A stretch of DNA of 64,000 nt from CAYMZZ01 sp046297935. Lineage in GTDB: Bacteria; Bacteroidota; Bacteroidia; Chitinophagales; Chitinophagaceae. The stretch is taken from NCBI GenBank assembly GCA_046297935.1, contig JBKBHA010000002.1, forward strand, positions 496,001-560,000. Direction: 5' to 3'. The translations under genes and the position numbers were made by a program. Shown piece by piece: positions 35,233 through 45,435 of the stretch. The notes beneath the pieces are model-generated. The model was not told where the DNA came from. It was given only the letters and a program-made list of their open reading frames with translations, and did no database searches. The stretch's first letter is position 1, and every line of letters begins with the position of its first letter.

Positions 35233-38200
35233 TTATTCATATAAATGCTCATCCAGTGGAAGTTCCACATGAAAACTGGTGCCCACGCCCAGTTCCGTTT
35301 CGAACCAGATACGACCACCAGCCTGCTCAACTATGCCCTTACACATGGCGAGCCCAAGTCCGGTACCGGAAGATTTCGTAGTAAAATTGGGAATAAATAT
35401 TCTCGACTGCATTTCTTCAGGTATCCCCTGTCCATTATCGCGTACCCTGATCTGCACGCTACCATCCACCACTCTTTCATCCACTTCCAATTTGCAATAC
35501 TCACCCTCGCAGGCTTCCACAGCATTAGCAAACAGGTTGGTGAAAAGCCGGTTCATCTGCGTTTTGTCGGCGTGCAGCAGTACCTCTCGGTGTACAGGTC
35601 TCCATATAAAATCGATATTCGGATCTGCGCGATAAAGTTCCTGTAATGAACGCAACACTTCATGTAGATCGAATCGCTCGGCGTTGGTGTGGCCGATATT
35701 AGCGAATTGCGAAAAATCGGCAGCAATTTTGGAAAGATGATCTATTTGCTCCACCAGGGTTCTGGCCACATTACCCGACATTTCCTTTACGTTAGGATGA
35801 TTGCCATCGATCGCTTTCTGCAAATACTGGATACTGAGCTTCATTGGAGTGAGCGGATTCTTGATCTCGTGGGCCACCTGCCGGGCCATTTCCCGCCATG
35901 CCCCTTCCCTTTCGGTTTTGGCAAGAGCCACGGCCGATTCCTCCAGCTTCGAAACCATTTTGTTGTATTCTGTTACCAGATCGCCGATCTCATCATCACG
36001 ACTCCATTCGATGGCTTCATTCACCCTGCCGAGATTTACATCTTTCATCTTATCGCTGATCACTGAAAACGATCGGGTGATACGGTTGGTGATCAGTAGA
36101 GCAATCAACCCTGCAATTAGAAGAATGAATGCGTTGAGATTGATGACGGTTACGATGAAATTGGAAATTTCCTGGTTGAGCTCGGGTTGTGAAGTGAAAT
36201 AAGGTATGCTGAGATAGGCATAGGGTTCCCCATTTGTCTTTCTAACAGGTCCATACACGCTCACGTATGGTAAATTAGCTATGGACTCCTGCTGCACATG
36301 TTCTACCTGATGCAAACGGCTAAGGTGATAAAAAGCGACGGGATGCATCTTCGTACTGATGATCCCTTTAGAATAAACGTCTCGCTCGGAAGTCTCCCTC
36401 AGATTGCCGTGCAAATCGTAAACATTAACATCCACGCCATGTATTTCGGCCACTTCCTGTACCAATGCTCCCAGGTTTACACTCGAAACGGAATCGTACT
36501 CATTCAGCAGATTGTCGAAACTTTCGTTTAAATCAATCCGTTTTTCCAGTTCATTCACCATTATGCTCATGGTGCGGCTCAAACGGTCGCTATTGTTGCG
36601 GTTGTACCGATCCTTGAAGAAATTAATGGTAGCAAAGCCAATGATAATAAACGAAAAAATACTGACGAAGATAATGGTACTATGTACCTGATTCCTGATA
36701 TTGAAATGGAAGAATGTTTTGAAGGCCTCCCAGTCGCTAACGGCCTTTAGTATGAGCGACAATACCTGCACCAGAAATACCAGAAACAAAAAAGAACAAA
36801 AAATATACGAAAACAGGGTGATCGATTCAATCAACGTATCGCGTTTACGCGCAATGATCACCACCTTTTCGTTGGCTGCACGATACCAGAGTTCGTCGTA
36901 GCCGCCATTGCCATGTCTCTCAAACTCATTATTACCCTTCCAGGTCCGCTGGTCTTCCATGAGTGTAGGGAAAGGATAGCGGTTCGAGAAATTATCAGTC
37001 AGCCGGCCTTTTGTGTAAACCGCATAAAAATAAATGGGCGAATTCTCCGGCGAATTTTCCCGGTATTGCCGAAACAGTTCCGGGTAAAGATCGCCGGTAC
37101 CAAAACGACGAGGATTAGATAAAATGAACAAGTAACCCTGCGGTAGTCCGTCGGCCCCGGTTACTATTCGCCGGGTGATATAAATGAATTTGTCAAACGA
37201 GGTCTCGTAATAATACAAATCGTCGTTCAGCGTGGGGTGGGATTGCTTGGTTACGATCGTATTCAAGGCATCGTAGGTAGTACCATCGGCATTCCAGAGC
37301 GGCCGGCCAATCGAATCGAAAGCATACAGCCTGGTATCAAAACTTTCCACATACAACTTATAGTTTCTGGTAAGAATACTATCCCTGATTTCCACGCTCA
37401 GGCTGCTGTCGGCGAAACGATACCAGTTATTTTCCAGGAAATCCTGATCCAGATAATTCAATGCAATACTCATCAGGCGCTCGCTCGAAGGATCGGTTTG
37501 CATTGATAGCTTTTCTGCGTAGAATTTGCGCTTTTGCCATTCCGCCTCCTGATTTTCCTTCAGCATGATGGCAGCAATTGATACCGAAAACACAAATATC
37601 CAGAACAGGATGCCTGCAATATTGATCCTGATGCGGTTCAGGATCGCGCCCTCACGGTCAATCAGCCAGGTATAAATTAGCAGCCAGGCAAGTACGGGCA
37701 GATAAAACAATACTGTACTGTCGCCTGACCGAAGAGTTAAAAAGACAAGACCCGAAAATGCAATGGCGAAATATACAAACCATCGGTTGGTACCCAACAC
37801 GGGAAAGATGATTCGAAAAAGAAGCTGTGTGAAATAGTAGTAGGAAAGGCTTAAAGTGGCCAGTACAAAAAAGCCTACTACTGTGTACTTATTTAGGCTG
37901 AAAAAATTCGTTACGTCGAAGGAAATCTTGGAGTCGGCCACGATGCTACGAATGACGGACGACAAAATGAAAGTGGAGTAAATCAGCAAACAGACCGACA
38001 CAATAGCCGCTGTCCATCGTACCCAGTCGGGCCAGCCAAGGGTCAAATTTTTTCGATGGTGCAGCTTGTACCAGCAAAACAAAACCATCCAGCAAAAAAA
38101 GATAGAATTCAACAACAGATCTCCCAGCGTTCGCTGTATGATATTGGAACCATAGATTGTTGGATCAAATAGTTCAAATTGCCGAAGGTTCAGCACATCC

Positions 38201-39000
38201 GGAAACAGATAAGTGACCACTCGTATACTTACCAGGGCGAATGACAGGAAAAGAATGCCTCTTCCCACTTTTCGGCGCGACATAGTTTCGGCAAACAGGT
38301 GAATGACCAGTAGTAGCAGCAAGAGTGAGGAAAAACGAAGAATGATGGTCTGCCGGTCATTGAACTGCAAACCGCTGATATTCTTTTTTTCAAGGTAGAA
38401 AAGCGGCCTGCCATTCAGCGAATGAACAGGAAACTCATTAGGCTGACCCGCTATTTCTATTTGGTCGCTCACATCATCGGCATGCACAAATCGCTGAGGT
38501 AGATAAGCCTGTTTGTCAAACTCAATTTGCTTAATGGGGAACAAGGCGTAGGCCATGATGGTCTGATCGTACACTTCGAGCATCTTCTTCTGCACCACAT
38601 ACTCCCCATTTGGCAGCGTCATTAATTGCTCCAGTTCAGGCAGCGCGAAAGTGCCGTCTGGGGGCAATATTGTTTGCGAGTTCCAGAATGGAAGCGAGAT
38701 CGTGCCTGTCTCCTTTACATCGTAGAGATAGATCCCATATGGCTTGGCTACTACACCGTCAAACTGACGACGATCCTCCGTTTGGCGGACAAGGCGGCCC
38801 ACCAGCACCGTGTCTTTCAGGAATTCTTCAAAATCACCCTGCTGCTGGTGTAAATAAGATTCCAGCCTTTTTACTTCCGTTAATAAAGATGACCGGCGGG
38901 TGCTGAAGCGGTTAAATACCACCGACAGTGTGAATAGAATGGCCGAAAGCGCCAGCAATATCCAGTTCCAGGATTGTGTATTTCGCCAAAATTTCGTCAA
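35233..39000 (-). CDS. Large NtrY-like membrane sensor histidine kinase
   Basis: 1255-residue kinase with an unusually large membrane part. One helix near the N-terminus, an extracytoplasmic segment, a cluster of about eight hydrophobic helices (about 215-480), a second large extracytoplasmic region, and helices near 750 and 790 precede a sensor segment and a last helix (about 960-980). HAMP follows (NRITRSFSVISDKMKDVN...DDEIGDLVTEYN). The H-box HEIKNPLTPMKLSIQYL has its His near 1041, and the HATPase has NAVEAC, VRDNGQGIP and GTGLGLAMCKGIVEQ. No regulator is adjacent. The start overlaps the mazG stop by 4 bases, so the two genes are translationally coupled. Signal unknown. Confidence 0.9.
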   Translation of the reverse strand: MTKFWRNTQSWNWILLALSAILFTLSVVFNRFSTRRSSLLTEVKRLESYLHQQQGDFEEFLKDTVLVGRLVRQTEDRRQFDGVVAKPYGIYLYDVKETGTISLPFWNSQTILPPDGTFALPELEQLMTLPNGEYVVQKKMLEVYDQTIMAYALFPIKQIEFDKQAYLPQRFVHADDVSDQIEIAGQPNEFPVHSLNGRPLFYLEKKNISGLQFNDRQTIILRFSSLLLLLLVIHLFAETMSRRKVGRGILFLSFALVSIRVVTYLFPDVLNLRQFELFDPTIYGSNIIQRTLGDLLLNSIFFCWMVLFCWYKLHHRKNLTLGWPDWVRWTAAIVSVCLLIYSTFILSSVIRSIVADSKISFDVTNFFSLNKYTVVGFFVLATLSLSYYYFTQLLFRIIFPVLGTNRWFVYFAIAFSGLVFLTLRSGDSTVLFYLPVLAWLLIYTWLIDREGAILNRIRINIAGILFWIFVFSVSIAAIMLKENQEAEWQKRKFYAEKLSMQTDPSSERLMSIALNYLDQDFLENNWYRFADSSLSVEIRDSILTRNYKLYVESFDTRLYAFDSIGRPLWNADGTTYDALNTIVTKQSHPTLNDDLYYYETSFDKFIYITRRIVTGADGLPQGYLFILSNPRRFGTGDLYPELFRQYRENSPENSPIYFYAVYTKGRLTDNFSNRYPFPTLMEDQRTWKGNNEFERHGNGGYDELWYRAANEKVVIIARKRDTLIESITLFSYIFCSFLFLVFLVQVLSLILKAVSDWEAFKTFFHFNIRNQVHSTIIFVSIFSFIIIGFATINFFKDRYNRNNSDRLSRTMSIMVNELEKRIDLNESFDNLLNEYDSVSSVNLGALVQEVAEIHGVDVNVYDLHGNLRETSERDVYSKGIISTKMHPVAFYHLSRLHQVEHVQQESIANLPYVSVYGPVRKTNGEPYAYLSIPYFTSQPELNQEISNFIVTVINLNAFILLIAGLIALLITNRITRSFSVISDKMKDVNLGRVNEAIEWSRDDEIGDLVTEYNKMVSKLEESAVALAKTEREGAWREMARQVAHEIKNPLTPMKLSIQYLQKAIDGNHPNVKEMSGNVARTLVEQIDHLSKIAADFSQFANIGHTNAERFDLHEVLRSLQELYRADPNIDFIWRPVHREVLLHADKTQMNRLFTNLFANAVEACEGEYCKLEVDERVVDGSVQIRVRDNGQGIPEEMQSRIFIPNFTTKSSGTGLGLAMCKGIVEQAGGRIWFETELGVGTSFHVELPLDEHLYE

Positions 39001-39788
39001 CGGTTCGGTTGCTGTTTTACGCTATTCCAGATGGCATCCATTTCTTCGAGCGACATGGTGGTAAGGTCTTTTCCCTGTGATAAAGCCTGTGATTCCATTT
39101 GGGTAAAGCGGTGGATGAACTTCTTGTTCGTGCGCTCCAGCGCATTTTCGGCATCCACCTGCAAAAACCGTGCATAATTGATCAGCGAAAAGAAAAGATC
39201 GCCCATTTCGGCCTCTATTCTGTCCTGGTCACCACTGCCAATTGCCTCTTTCAGTTCGGCCGTCTCCTCCTCTACTTTTTCCCATACCTGGTCCTTGTTT
39301 TCCCATTCAAACCCTACCTGTTTGGCTTTTTCCTGCAAACGCATGGCTTTAACAGTAGCCGGCAGGGAACGCGGCACGCCGCCCAGTACCGATTTTTTTC
39401 CTTCTTTCAATTTCAAATTCTCCCAGTTCTTTTTCACCTCATCGGCATCATTCACCTTCAGATCGCCATAGATATGCGGATGCCTTGCAACCAGTTTTTG
39501 ACTGATGCCATTTATCACGTCCTCCAGCGTAAACTGATTTTGTTCATGTCCAATGCGGGCATAGAAGAGAATATGCAGCAATAAGTCGCCCAGCTCCTCC
39601 TTGATTCCCTGCCAGTTGTTGTCAGTAATAGCATCAACCAGTTCAAAATTCTCTTCAATCGTCATTTGACGAAGACTATGAATGGTCTGCTTCCGATCCC
39701 AGGGACATTGTTCCCTTAACTCATCCATTATCTGAGCAAGACCAAGAAATGCAGCGCTAAGCGATGAGGGGGAGAAAGAGGATGACAT
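38997..39788 (-). CDS. mazG: MazG nucleoside triphosphate pyrophosphohydrolase
   Basis: Hydrolyses NTPs, including aberrant or signalling nucleotides, to NMP and pyrophosphate. Two MazG domains are present in 263 residues: the first with CPWDRKQTIHSL, EENFELVDAI and EELGDLLLHILFYARI, the second with EEETAELKEAI and EAEMGDLFFSLINYAR. The acidic EExxE and ExxD metal-binding motifs are intact in both. The N-terminal SSSFSPSSLSAAF may be partly untranslated if a later start is used. It is coupled by a 4-base overlap to the following sensor kinase gene. Confidence 0.94.
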   Translation of the reverse strand: MSSSFSPSSLSAAFLGLAQIMDELREQCPWDRKQTIHSLRQMTIEENFELVDAITDNNWQGIKEELGDLLLHILFYARIGHEQNQFTLEDVINGISQKLVARHPHIYGDLKVNDADEVKKNWENLKLKEGKKSVLGGVPRSLPATVKAMRLQEKAKQVGFEWENKDQVWEKVEEETAELKEAIGSGDQDRIEAEMGDLFFSLINYARFLQVDAENALERTNKKFIHRFTQMESQALSQGKDLTTMSLEEMDAIWNSVKQQPNR

Positions 39789-39795
39789 AGATGAA

Positions 39796-39981
39796 GGCTA
39801 ATGTGGAAATGTGCAAATGTGTAAATGTGTAAATGTGCAAATTCAATTGCGTTTGTCTACTGCTATTCAAATTAACTAATTGCCAAATTAACAAATTCCC
39901 ACATTAACCAATTGCTCATCTGCATATTTGCACATTTTCACATTTACACACCTGCCTGCCGGCAGGCAGGTTTGCACATTA
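39796..39981. repeat. tgcaaatg-family intergenic inverted repeat with GC-rich palindrome
   Basis: Left units are tgtggaaatgtgcaaatg and tgtaaatgtg (39801-39842). Right units are complementary (atttgcacattttcacattt, 39926-39946). They are followed by a perfect 20-base palindrome of cctgcctgcc type (39952-39971) and another tttgcacatt. The whole mazG-DUF3667 gap is filled by it. Confidence 0.75.
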
Positions 39982-41058
39982 TTAAAGGGTAAACACCGAA
40001 AATATCACAAATATCACCAACAGAAAAACCATCACAATTAATGCGCTTAGGTTCAGGAGCAGGAACTTGGCAATGGTTTTGCCCCGCCCCTGGCCATAAA
40101 AACGGCGCATGCCCTTGTACAGGTAGAATGGAACGGCCATTACCGTTATTACCGCTAACCAGTTCCAGATTCCCCAGCCGGATACATCTTCCAGTCGTCC
40201 CCACAAAAAGACTAACAACAGCAAAATAAAACTGACGATATAGTGGTGTATGGTGAAAATGCCGTGATCAGCATAGTAGAACTCCTTTCTGCGGATGTAC
40301 AACCATTTCAGCAGCAATGCAAAAAATGGCAGTGAAACGAACAGCAAATAAGGCAGTTTGTGCAATAGGATATCGCCCATTTTCTCCCATGACATACTGG
40401 GGTCGTTGCGGTATTTGTTATTTACTTCTATGGCGCGCTTGTTCCATACACGACGGAACCAGCCATCTCGCTCTGATGCTGGAATGGCATTTTGCACCGA
40501 ATCATATTCCGCACGCGTCAGGTATTTGCGCCCCAGTGTTGCCATGGCCACAAAATCGCGTTCCAGTCCAATGAGATCCATTGGACGTACCAGAATGCTG
40601 CTGTCACTGAGCAGTTTTCTTGACCGCTCAATTATCACCGGGTCAGCATCGCGATAGTAATTGCTGTCGATCTTCTGCAAAATGGAGTCGCGCTGCGCAG
40701 CGGTAAAAGCTGCCCCGTCATCCAATTTCACAAAGTCGTTGCTGCTGTTGAGGCTGAAAAAAATCAGGAAGAAAAAGGCCGAGGTAAAAATGTACATCCG
40801 AACCGGGTTGAGGTAGGCCATCCTCCTACCCTTCATGTATTCTACTGACAAATATCCCGGTTTGCGAAGCAGTATCTTGAGAGTGGCAAAAAATTTGCCA
40901 TCAAAATGCGTGATATCGTACACGAAATGCACCAGCATGGCCCAAAAGGATTCTTTTGGCACCACATTTTCCTGGCCACAGTTTTGACAATAATGGCCCA
41001 TGACCTGGGCTCCGCAATTGAGGCAGTCTTTTTCAGTTCGTTGTGGACGGTGCGACAT
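39982..41058 (-). CDS. DUF3667 family membrane protein with N-terminal zinc ribbon
   Basis: 358-residue protein. A zinc-ribbon-like CxxC...CxxC lies at about 13-33 (CLNCGAQVMGHYCQNCGQEN). Then comes the family segment THFDGKFFATLKILLRKPGYLSVEYMKGRRMAYLNPVRMYIF (about 50-93), which is typical of DUF3667. Hydrophobic helices lie at about 90-105, 230-250, 265-285, 295-315 and 335-355. Function of the family is not established. Lone gene on the minus strand between repeats and a divergent secreted-protein gene. Confidence 0.85.
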   Translation of the reverse strand: MSHRPQRTEKDCLNCGAQVMGHYCQNCGQENVVPKESFWAMLVHFVYDITHFDGKFFATLKILLRKPGYLSVEYMKGRRMAYLNPVRMYIFTSAFFFLIFFSLNSSNDFVKLDDGAAFTAAQRDSILQKIDSNYYRDADPVIIERSRKLLSDSSILVRPMDLIGLERDFVAMATLGRKYLTRAEYDSVQNAIPASERDGWFRRVWNKRAIEVNNKYRNDPSMSWEKMGDILLHKLPYLLFVSLPFFALLLKWLYIRRKEFYYADHGIFTIHHYIVSFILLLLVFLWGRLEDVSGWGIWNWLAVITVMAVPFYLYKGMRRFYGQGRGKTIAKFLLLNLSALIVMVFLLVIFVIFSVFTL

Positions 41059-41118
41059 TTAACCCGGATTTACAAGAATATACGCGGGCAAATTAAGGAT
41101 TCATGCGATCAATTCGTT

Positions 41119-41126
41119 TATTTTTG
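41119..41126 (+). promoter_or_regulatory. Putative -7 promoter element (TATTTTTG)
   Basis: TATTTTTG lies 20 bases before the ATG at 41147. It matches TAnnTTTG, but no -33 TTTG is found at 19 bases. Confidence 0.45.
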
Positions 41127-41146
41127 TAATAATATCCATTTATCGA

Positions 41147-41992
41147 ATGAAGACATTTTTTGCACTCGTCCTGACCCTGATCTTTAGCTGCCATGCCACT
41201 GCACAGTACTATTTTGACGATTTCAGGGCAACAGCCGATCTTGAAACCGCTATGAAGGGTTACCTGAACGCAAACGTGGCAAGCTTCGTTGCAATTGGAT
41301 ATGACCAGCGCGGCAACAGAAATCGCGATTTCCAGGAAACTCATACCATCAACACCACCGACAGGAGCTGGCGTAAAGTGAGCCGCAATGGATTTTCGGT
41401 GATACGACAAACATTTCGATTTTCGAATAACGGCCTTTTATCGAGCATTTCCGACAGCAGCAATGGCATCACTACCCTGACTGAATTTGAATATGGAATG
41501 TCGGGTATTACTGCCGTAAATATCATCGCGTCCGATTCAGCAAGCGAGTTCAATCGAAGAGAAAAGCGACTATACCAGTACAGCCCTTCCGGCGTGCCCG
41601 TATCATTGTTGCGAATTATTGACGACAGAGACACGATTCGTTTTAAACTGATAGCCGACGAAAAAAACCGTATCGTAGAGGAACGGTTAGACCGGCCAGG
41701 CTCCAATGCCAGCAATGATTTTGTGTATTACTACTACAATGATCAGGATCAACTGACTGATCTGGTTCGATACGATAAATTTTTAAAGAAATTGATGCCC
41801 GAACGGATGTTTGAGTACGATGCCGAGGGCCGCGTGATCCAAATGATCACGATGTTATCGACCCGTTCCGGCGATTTTCTGACCTGGCGCTACGCGTACA
41901 ACTCCCAGGGACTGAAGTCGCGGGAAGCCCTGTTTAACCGCCAGAGGGAACAAACCGGTCGCATCGACTTTAGTTACAGTTTTTCGCAATAA
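41147..41992 (+). CDS. Secreted hypothetical protein, YD-like repeats
   Basis: 281 residues with a signal peptide (MKTFFALVLTLIFSCHATAQ). No lipobox is positioned convincingly, although a Cys lies in the leader. The mature part contains repeated strands like those in RHS/YD proteins (FEYDAEGRVIQMITML, WRYAYNSQGLKSREAL, YYYNDQDQLTDLVRYD), so a beta-rich periplasmic or surface protein is likely. No catalytic motif is recognised. It is divergent from the DUF3667 gene and preceded by a putative -7 box. Confidence 0.7.
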   Translation: MKTFFALVLTLIFSCHATAQYYFDDFRATADLETAMKGYLNANVASFVAIGYDQRGNRNRDFQETHTINTTDRSWRKVSRNGFSVIRQTFRFSNNGLLSSISDSSNGITTLTEFEYGMSGITAVNIIASDSASEFNRREKRLYQYSPSGVPVSLLRIIDDRDTIRFKLIADEKNRIVEERLDRPGSNASNDFVYYYYNDQDQLTDLVRYDKFLKKLMPERMFEYDAEGRVIQMITMLSTRSGDFLTWRYAYNSQGLKSREALFNRQREQTGRIDFSYSFSQ

Positions 41993-42132
41993 TTCGACCT
42001 CCCGAGCCAACATTTCCACCAAAACGATTGTCATAGTCGTCGTAGCCAGGCCATTCGCCGGAATAGACCGTTGATTGACCGGCTATGGGAATTCCTTAAC
42101 ATAAGTTAATCGCAGCAACACGGGCGGTATCC

Positions 42133-42140
42133 TACTTTTG
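42133..42140 (+). promoter_or_regulatory. Putative -7 promoter element (TACTTTTG) of TonB receptor gene
   Basis: TACTTTTG lies 20 bases before the chosen ATG at 42161 and matches TAnnTTTG. It also makes translation from the GTG at 42140 unlikely. The -33 box is not clear. Confidence 0.5.
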
Positions 42141-42160
42141 TGCCGCTCAAAAAACCTCTT

Positions 42161-44485
42161 ATGAAGAAGATCGTCAGTCTGGCATTAGTTCTTTCCGTTT
42201 TCCTGTTAGCCTCCGCCCAAACCGGCACTGAAAAATTCACCCTCAGCGGTACCATCAAATCCAAGAAAAAAGGAGAAACAATCATTGGCGCCAGTGTACG
42301 TGTAGGCAATACCGGCACCAGCAGCAATGAATATGGCTTCTATTCAATCACGCTTCCCGCCGGCAGTTACAATCTGGAGGTCACTGCAGTGGGTCTTCAA
42401 CCTTTTTCGCAAACAATCCAACTCAACAAAGATCTCCGTCAGGATATTTTGCTGGACGATGAAATCAAGAGTCTTGAGAATGTGGTAGTAACTGCACAAT
42501 CAAAGGGCCGCAGCATCAGCAGCCCGCAGATGGGTGTGGAGCGCATCAGTACAAAAGACATTAAAAACATTCCGGTGTTGCTGGGCGAACGGGATATTTT
42601 GAAGACCATACAACTACTACCCGGTATTAAGTCGGCGGGCGATGGCAATAGCGGCTTTTATGTGAGAGGAGGAGCTGGAGATCAGAACCTGATTTTGTTG
42701 GATGAGGCGCCAGTTTATAACGCTTCGCACCTGTTGGGCTTCTTCAGCACTTTCAATTCTGATGCGGTAAAAGACATGACCGTTTATAAAGGAGGCATGC
42801 CTGCTCAATATGGTGGTCGTCTGTCGTCGGTGGTCGACATCAAAATGAACGATGGCAACAATCAGGACTATAATGTGAGCGGTGGTGTGGGATTGATTTC
42901 TGCCAAGTTGAATGTGGAAGGTCCCATTCAAAAAGATCGATCTTCGTTTCTGGTAACAGGACGACGCACTTATGCCGACATGTTTTTAAAGCTCTCAAGC
43001 GATTCTACCATCAATCGCAACATACTCTACTTTTACGACCTCAACGCGAAATTAAACTATCAGCTCGGCGATCGCGATCGTCTCTATCTGTCGGGCTATT
43101 TCGGCAAAGATCGTCTGGGAGTAGGCGAAACATTTGGTATTGAATGGGGCAACGGTACCGGCACCCTCCGATGGAACCATATTTTCAATAACAAGCTTTT
43201 CAAAAACACCTCGCTGATCTTCAGCAACTACAAGTACCTTATTAACATTCGGTCGGGTGGCGATGATTTCGATATTTTTTCGCAGATACAGGACTGGAAC
43301 CTGAAACAGGAATACCAGTGGAATGCCAGTACCCGCAACAATATCCGTTTTGGTTTCAATACCATTTACCATACCATTACGCCCGGCGAAGTGGATGCAA
43401 AAAATTCTCAGAGCGTCAATTCGGCGGCATTGCAAAAACGCTATTCATGGGAAAATGCCGTTTTTATTACCAACACCTGGAAAGCTTCGTCGAAATTTAA
43501 TCTTACATACGGCCTGCGCGCTTCGTCTTTCAGCATTCTTGGCGAAGGCGACTATTTCAAGATAGACGAGGACGGAAACGTAACCGATACCCGCACGTAT
43601 AAAAAAGGCGAATTTGTAAAAACCTACTTTAATCTGGAACCAAGACTGGCTGCAAGCTACGTGTTTAGTCCGGTTAGTTCGTTAAAGGCTTCGTATGTAC
43701 GCAATACACAGAACCTACACCTGGTATCTAACTCAACTTCATCGAACCCCACCGACAAATGGATTGCCAGTACCAATATCATCAAACCGGAAATTTCTGA
43801 CCAGGTATCGATCGGTTATTACCGCGACCTGTTTGATCGTAGTTGGGAGTTGAGTGTGGAAACCTATTTCAAGACCATGCAAAACCAGATTGACTATCGC
43901 GATGGGGCCGATATCTTCGCCAACAACGATGCAATTGAAACACAATTACTGTTTGGGAAAGGCCGGGCCTATGGCATAGAATTCCTTTTTAAGAAAAAAG
44001 CAGGCAAATTTACCGGCTGGTTGAGTTATACGCTTTCAAAAACCGAAAGAAAGATCAACGGCATCAACAACAATGAATGGTACAATGCCCGCCAGGATCG
44101 CACACACGATGTGGCACTGGTGGGAACCTATCAGATTTCACCCCGCTGGACCGTTTCTGCAACCTGGGTATATTATACCGGCGACGCGGTCACTTTCCCT
44201 GCCGGAAAGTACAGGGTCGACGATCAGACGATATTTTACTATACCGAACGGAATGGCTACCGGATGCCAGATTATCATCGTCTCGATCTCGGCGCTACCT
44301 GGGCCCTTAAGAAAAAGAAGCGTTGGGAGTCGGAACTGACTTTCAGCCTTTATAATGCATACGGTCGTGAAAATGCATTTGCCATCAATTTCCGCGACAA
44401 CCCTGATGATCCCAATCGAACCGAAGCCGTGCGTTATGCCCTGTTTAAATTCATTCCTTCCATTTCCTACAATTTTAAATTCTAA
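42161..44485 (+). CDS. TonB-dependent receptor with carboxypeptidase-like N-terminal domain
   Basis: Outer-membrane receptor of about 774 residues. I chose ATG 42161, which gives a good signal peptide (MKKIVSLALVLSVFLLASAQ). A carboxypeptidase-regulatory-like domain spans about 25-110 (LSGTIKSKKKGETIIGASVRV). The plug domain has VLLGERDILKTIQLLPGIK and GFYVRGGAGDQNLILLDEAPVY (about 130-200), and the barrel ends with FIPSISYNFKF. It is smaller than SusC-type channels. It is followed after 4 bases by a DUF4249 lipoprotein, a frequent partner of this receptor group in Bacteroidota. Substrate unknown. Confidence 0.92.
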   Translation: MKKIVSLALVLSVFLLASAQTGTEKFTLSGTIKSKKKGETIIGASVRVGNTGTSSNEYGFYSITLPAGSYNLEVTAVGLQPFSQTIQLNKDLRQDILLDDEIKSLENVVVTAQSKGRSISSPQMGVERISTKDIKNIPVLLGERDILKTIQLLPGIKSAGDGNSGFYVRGGAGDQNLILLDEAPVYNASHLLGFFSTFNSDAVKDMTVYKGGMPAQYGGRLSSVVDIKMNDGNNQDYNVSGGVGLISAKLNVEGPIQKDRSSFLVTGRRTYADMFLKLSSDSTINRNILYFYDLNAKLNYQLGDRDRLYLSGYFGKDRLGVGETFGIEWGNGTGTLRWNHIFNNKLFKNTSLIFSNYKYLINIRSGGDDFDIFSQIQDWNLKQEYQWNASTRNNIRFGFNTIYHTITPGEVDAKNSQSVNSAALQKRYSWENAVFITNTWKASSKFNLTYGLRASSFSILGEGDYFKIDEDGNVTDTRTYKKGEFVKTYFNLEPRLAASYVFSPVSSLKASYVRNTQNLHLVSNSTSSNPTDKWIASTNIIKPEISDQVSIGYYRDLFDRSWELSVETYFKTMQNQIDYRDGADIFANNDAIETQLLFGKGRAYGIEFLFKKKAGKFTGWLSYTLSKTERKINGINNNEWYNARQDRTHDVALVGTYQISPRWTVSATWVYYTGDAVTFPAGKYRVDDQTIFYYTERNGYRMPDYHRLDLGATWALKKKKRWESELTFSLYNAYGRENAFAINFRDNPDDPNRTEAVRYALFKFIPSISYNFKF

Positions 44486-44489
44486 CGTT

Positions 44490-45293
44490 ATGCGAAAGCA
44501 ATTATATATACTTGGTTTTTTCGTGATCGCGCTCAGTTCCTGCGAAAAAGTAATCGATGTTGATCTAAACGATGCGGAAAAAAAGTTTGTCGTAGAAGCG
44601 AATCTCGCTGATCAGCCAGGCTCTGCCCTCGTACGCCTGAGTCAGACACGAAACTTCGACGAAGACAACGATTTCCCCGGCATCAGTGGTGCCACCGTCA
44701 CCATTGCCGAAACAGGAGGCGCCACTTATACTTTGACAGAAGGTAACGCCGGCGAATACGGCCACCCCACCCTGCAGGCAATTTCTGGAAAGACCTATAC
44801 CCTTTCGGTACAGATCAATGGACAAACTTTCACATCCGTCTGCAGCACGCCCGTGGCAGTGGAAATCGACAGCCTTTTTGTAACCGACGAAATTCTTTTT
44901 GGTGAGGCTCAAAAAACGGTCAATGTTCGCTTTCAGGAACCGCCCGGCCGCGGACAGGCCTATCGGTTTATTCAATACATCAATGACAAGAAAGAAAAAC
45001 AGATACTGGTAAGTAACGACGACTATATCGATGGCCGACTTGTTACATCCAAGCTGTTCTATTTTGCCGATGAAGACGAAAATGAAGAGCCGATTAAATC
45101 AGGCGACGATATCCGGGTAGAATTCCTGAGCATTGACCCATCGGTTTATCTCTATTGGTTCAGTCTGGCCAGGTCCTCCACCGGAGGTAGTCAGCAAGGC
45201 ACACCTTCCAATCCCGTGAGCAATATCGAAGGCGGAGCGCTGGGTTATTTCAGCACTCACTGTCTTCGTACCGGAACGCTGGTGGTTCCCTAA
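44490..45293 (+). CDS. DUF4249 domain lipoprotein
   Basis: 267 residues from ATG 44490, which gives a lipoprotein signal (MRKQLYILGFFVIALSSC, Cys at 18). A longer upstream frame overlaps the receptor gene and is rejected. The family start CEKVIDVDLNDAEKKFVVEANL and repeated beta strands match DUF4249. Its tight link to the TonB receptor (4 bases) suggests a surface-exposed accessory of that receptor, by analogy with other receptor/lipoprotein pairs. No enzymatic motif is seen. Confidence 0.88.
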   Translation: MRKQLYILGFFVIALSSCEKVIDVDLNDAEKKFVVEANLADQPGSALVRLSQTRNFDEDNDFPGISGATVTIAETGGATYTLTEGNAGEYGHPTLQAISGKTYTLSVQINGQTFTSVCSTPVAVEIDSLFVTDEILFGEAQKTVNVRFQEPPGRGQAYRFIQYINDKKEKQILVSNDDYIDGRLVTSKLFYFADEDENEEPIKSGDDIRVEFLSIDPSVYLYWFSLARSSTGGSQQGTPSNPVSNIEGGALGYFSTHCLRTGTLVVP

Positions 45294-45344
45294 CGAAGGG
45301 GTGTCGGCGAAAACAGCTGGGCTTTTAGGGCTTGATTATACGAA

Positions 45345-45410
45345 GTTCGCGGAGTGCGTGTTGCTGCGAAGGCATTAAACCTGCTTCGCTTGAAACATCA
45401 CTCCGCGAAC
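45345..45410. repeat. Inverted repeat between convergent genes
   Basis: Arms gttcgcggagtg (45345-45356) and cactccgcgaac (45399-45410) are perfect over 12 bases, with a 42-base spacer. It lies between the convergent DUF4249 and lipoprotein genes. There is no T tract, so it may be an mRNA-end stabiliser rather than a classic terminator. Confidence 0.55.
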
Positions 45411-45435
45411 CCTGCGTAAAATAATCCTGCCTCTC

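Noticed and set aside
44355..44489. Longer start for the DUF4249 lipoprotein
   Set aside because: It overlaps the TonB receptor gene and would bury the clear lipoprotein signal that begins at 44490.
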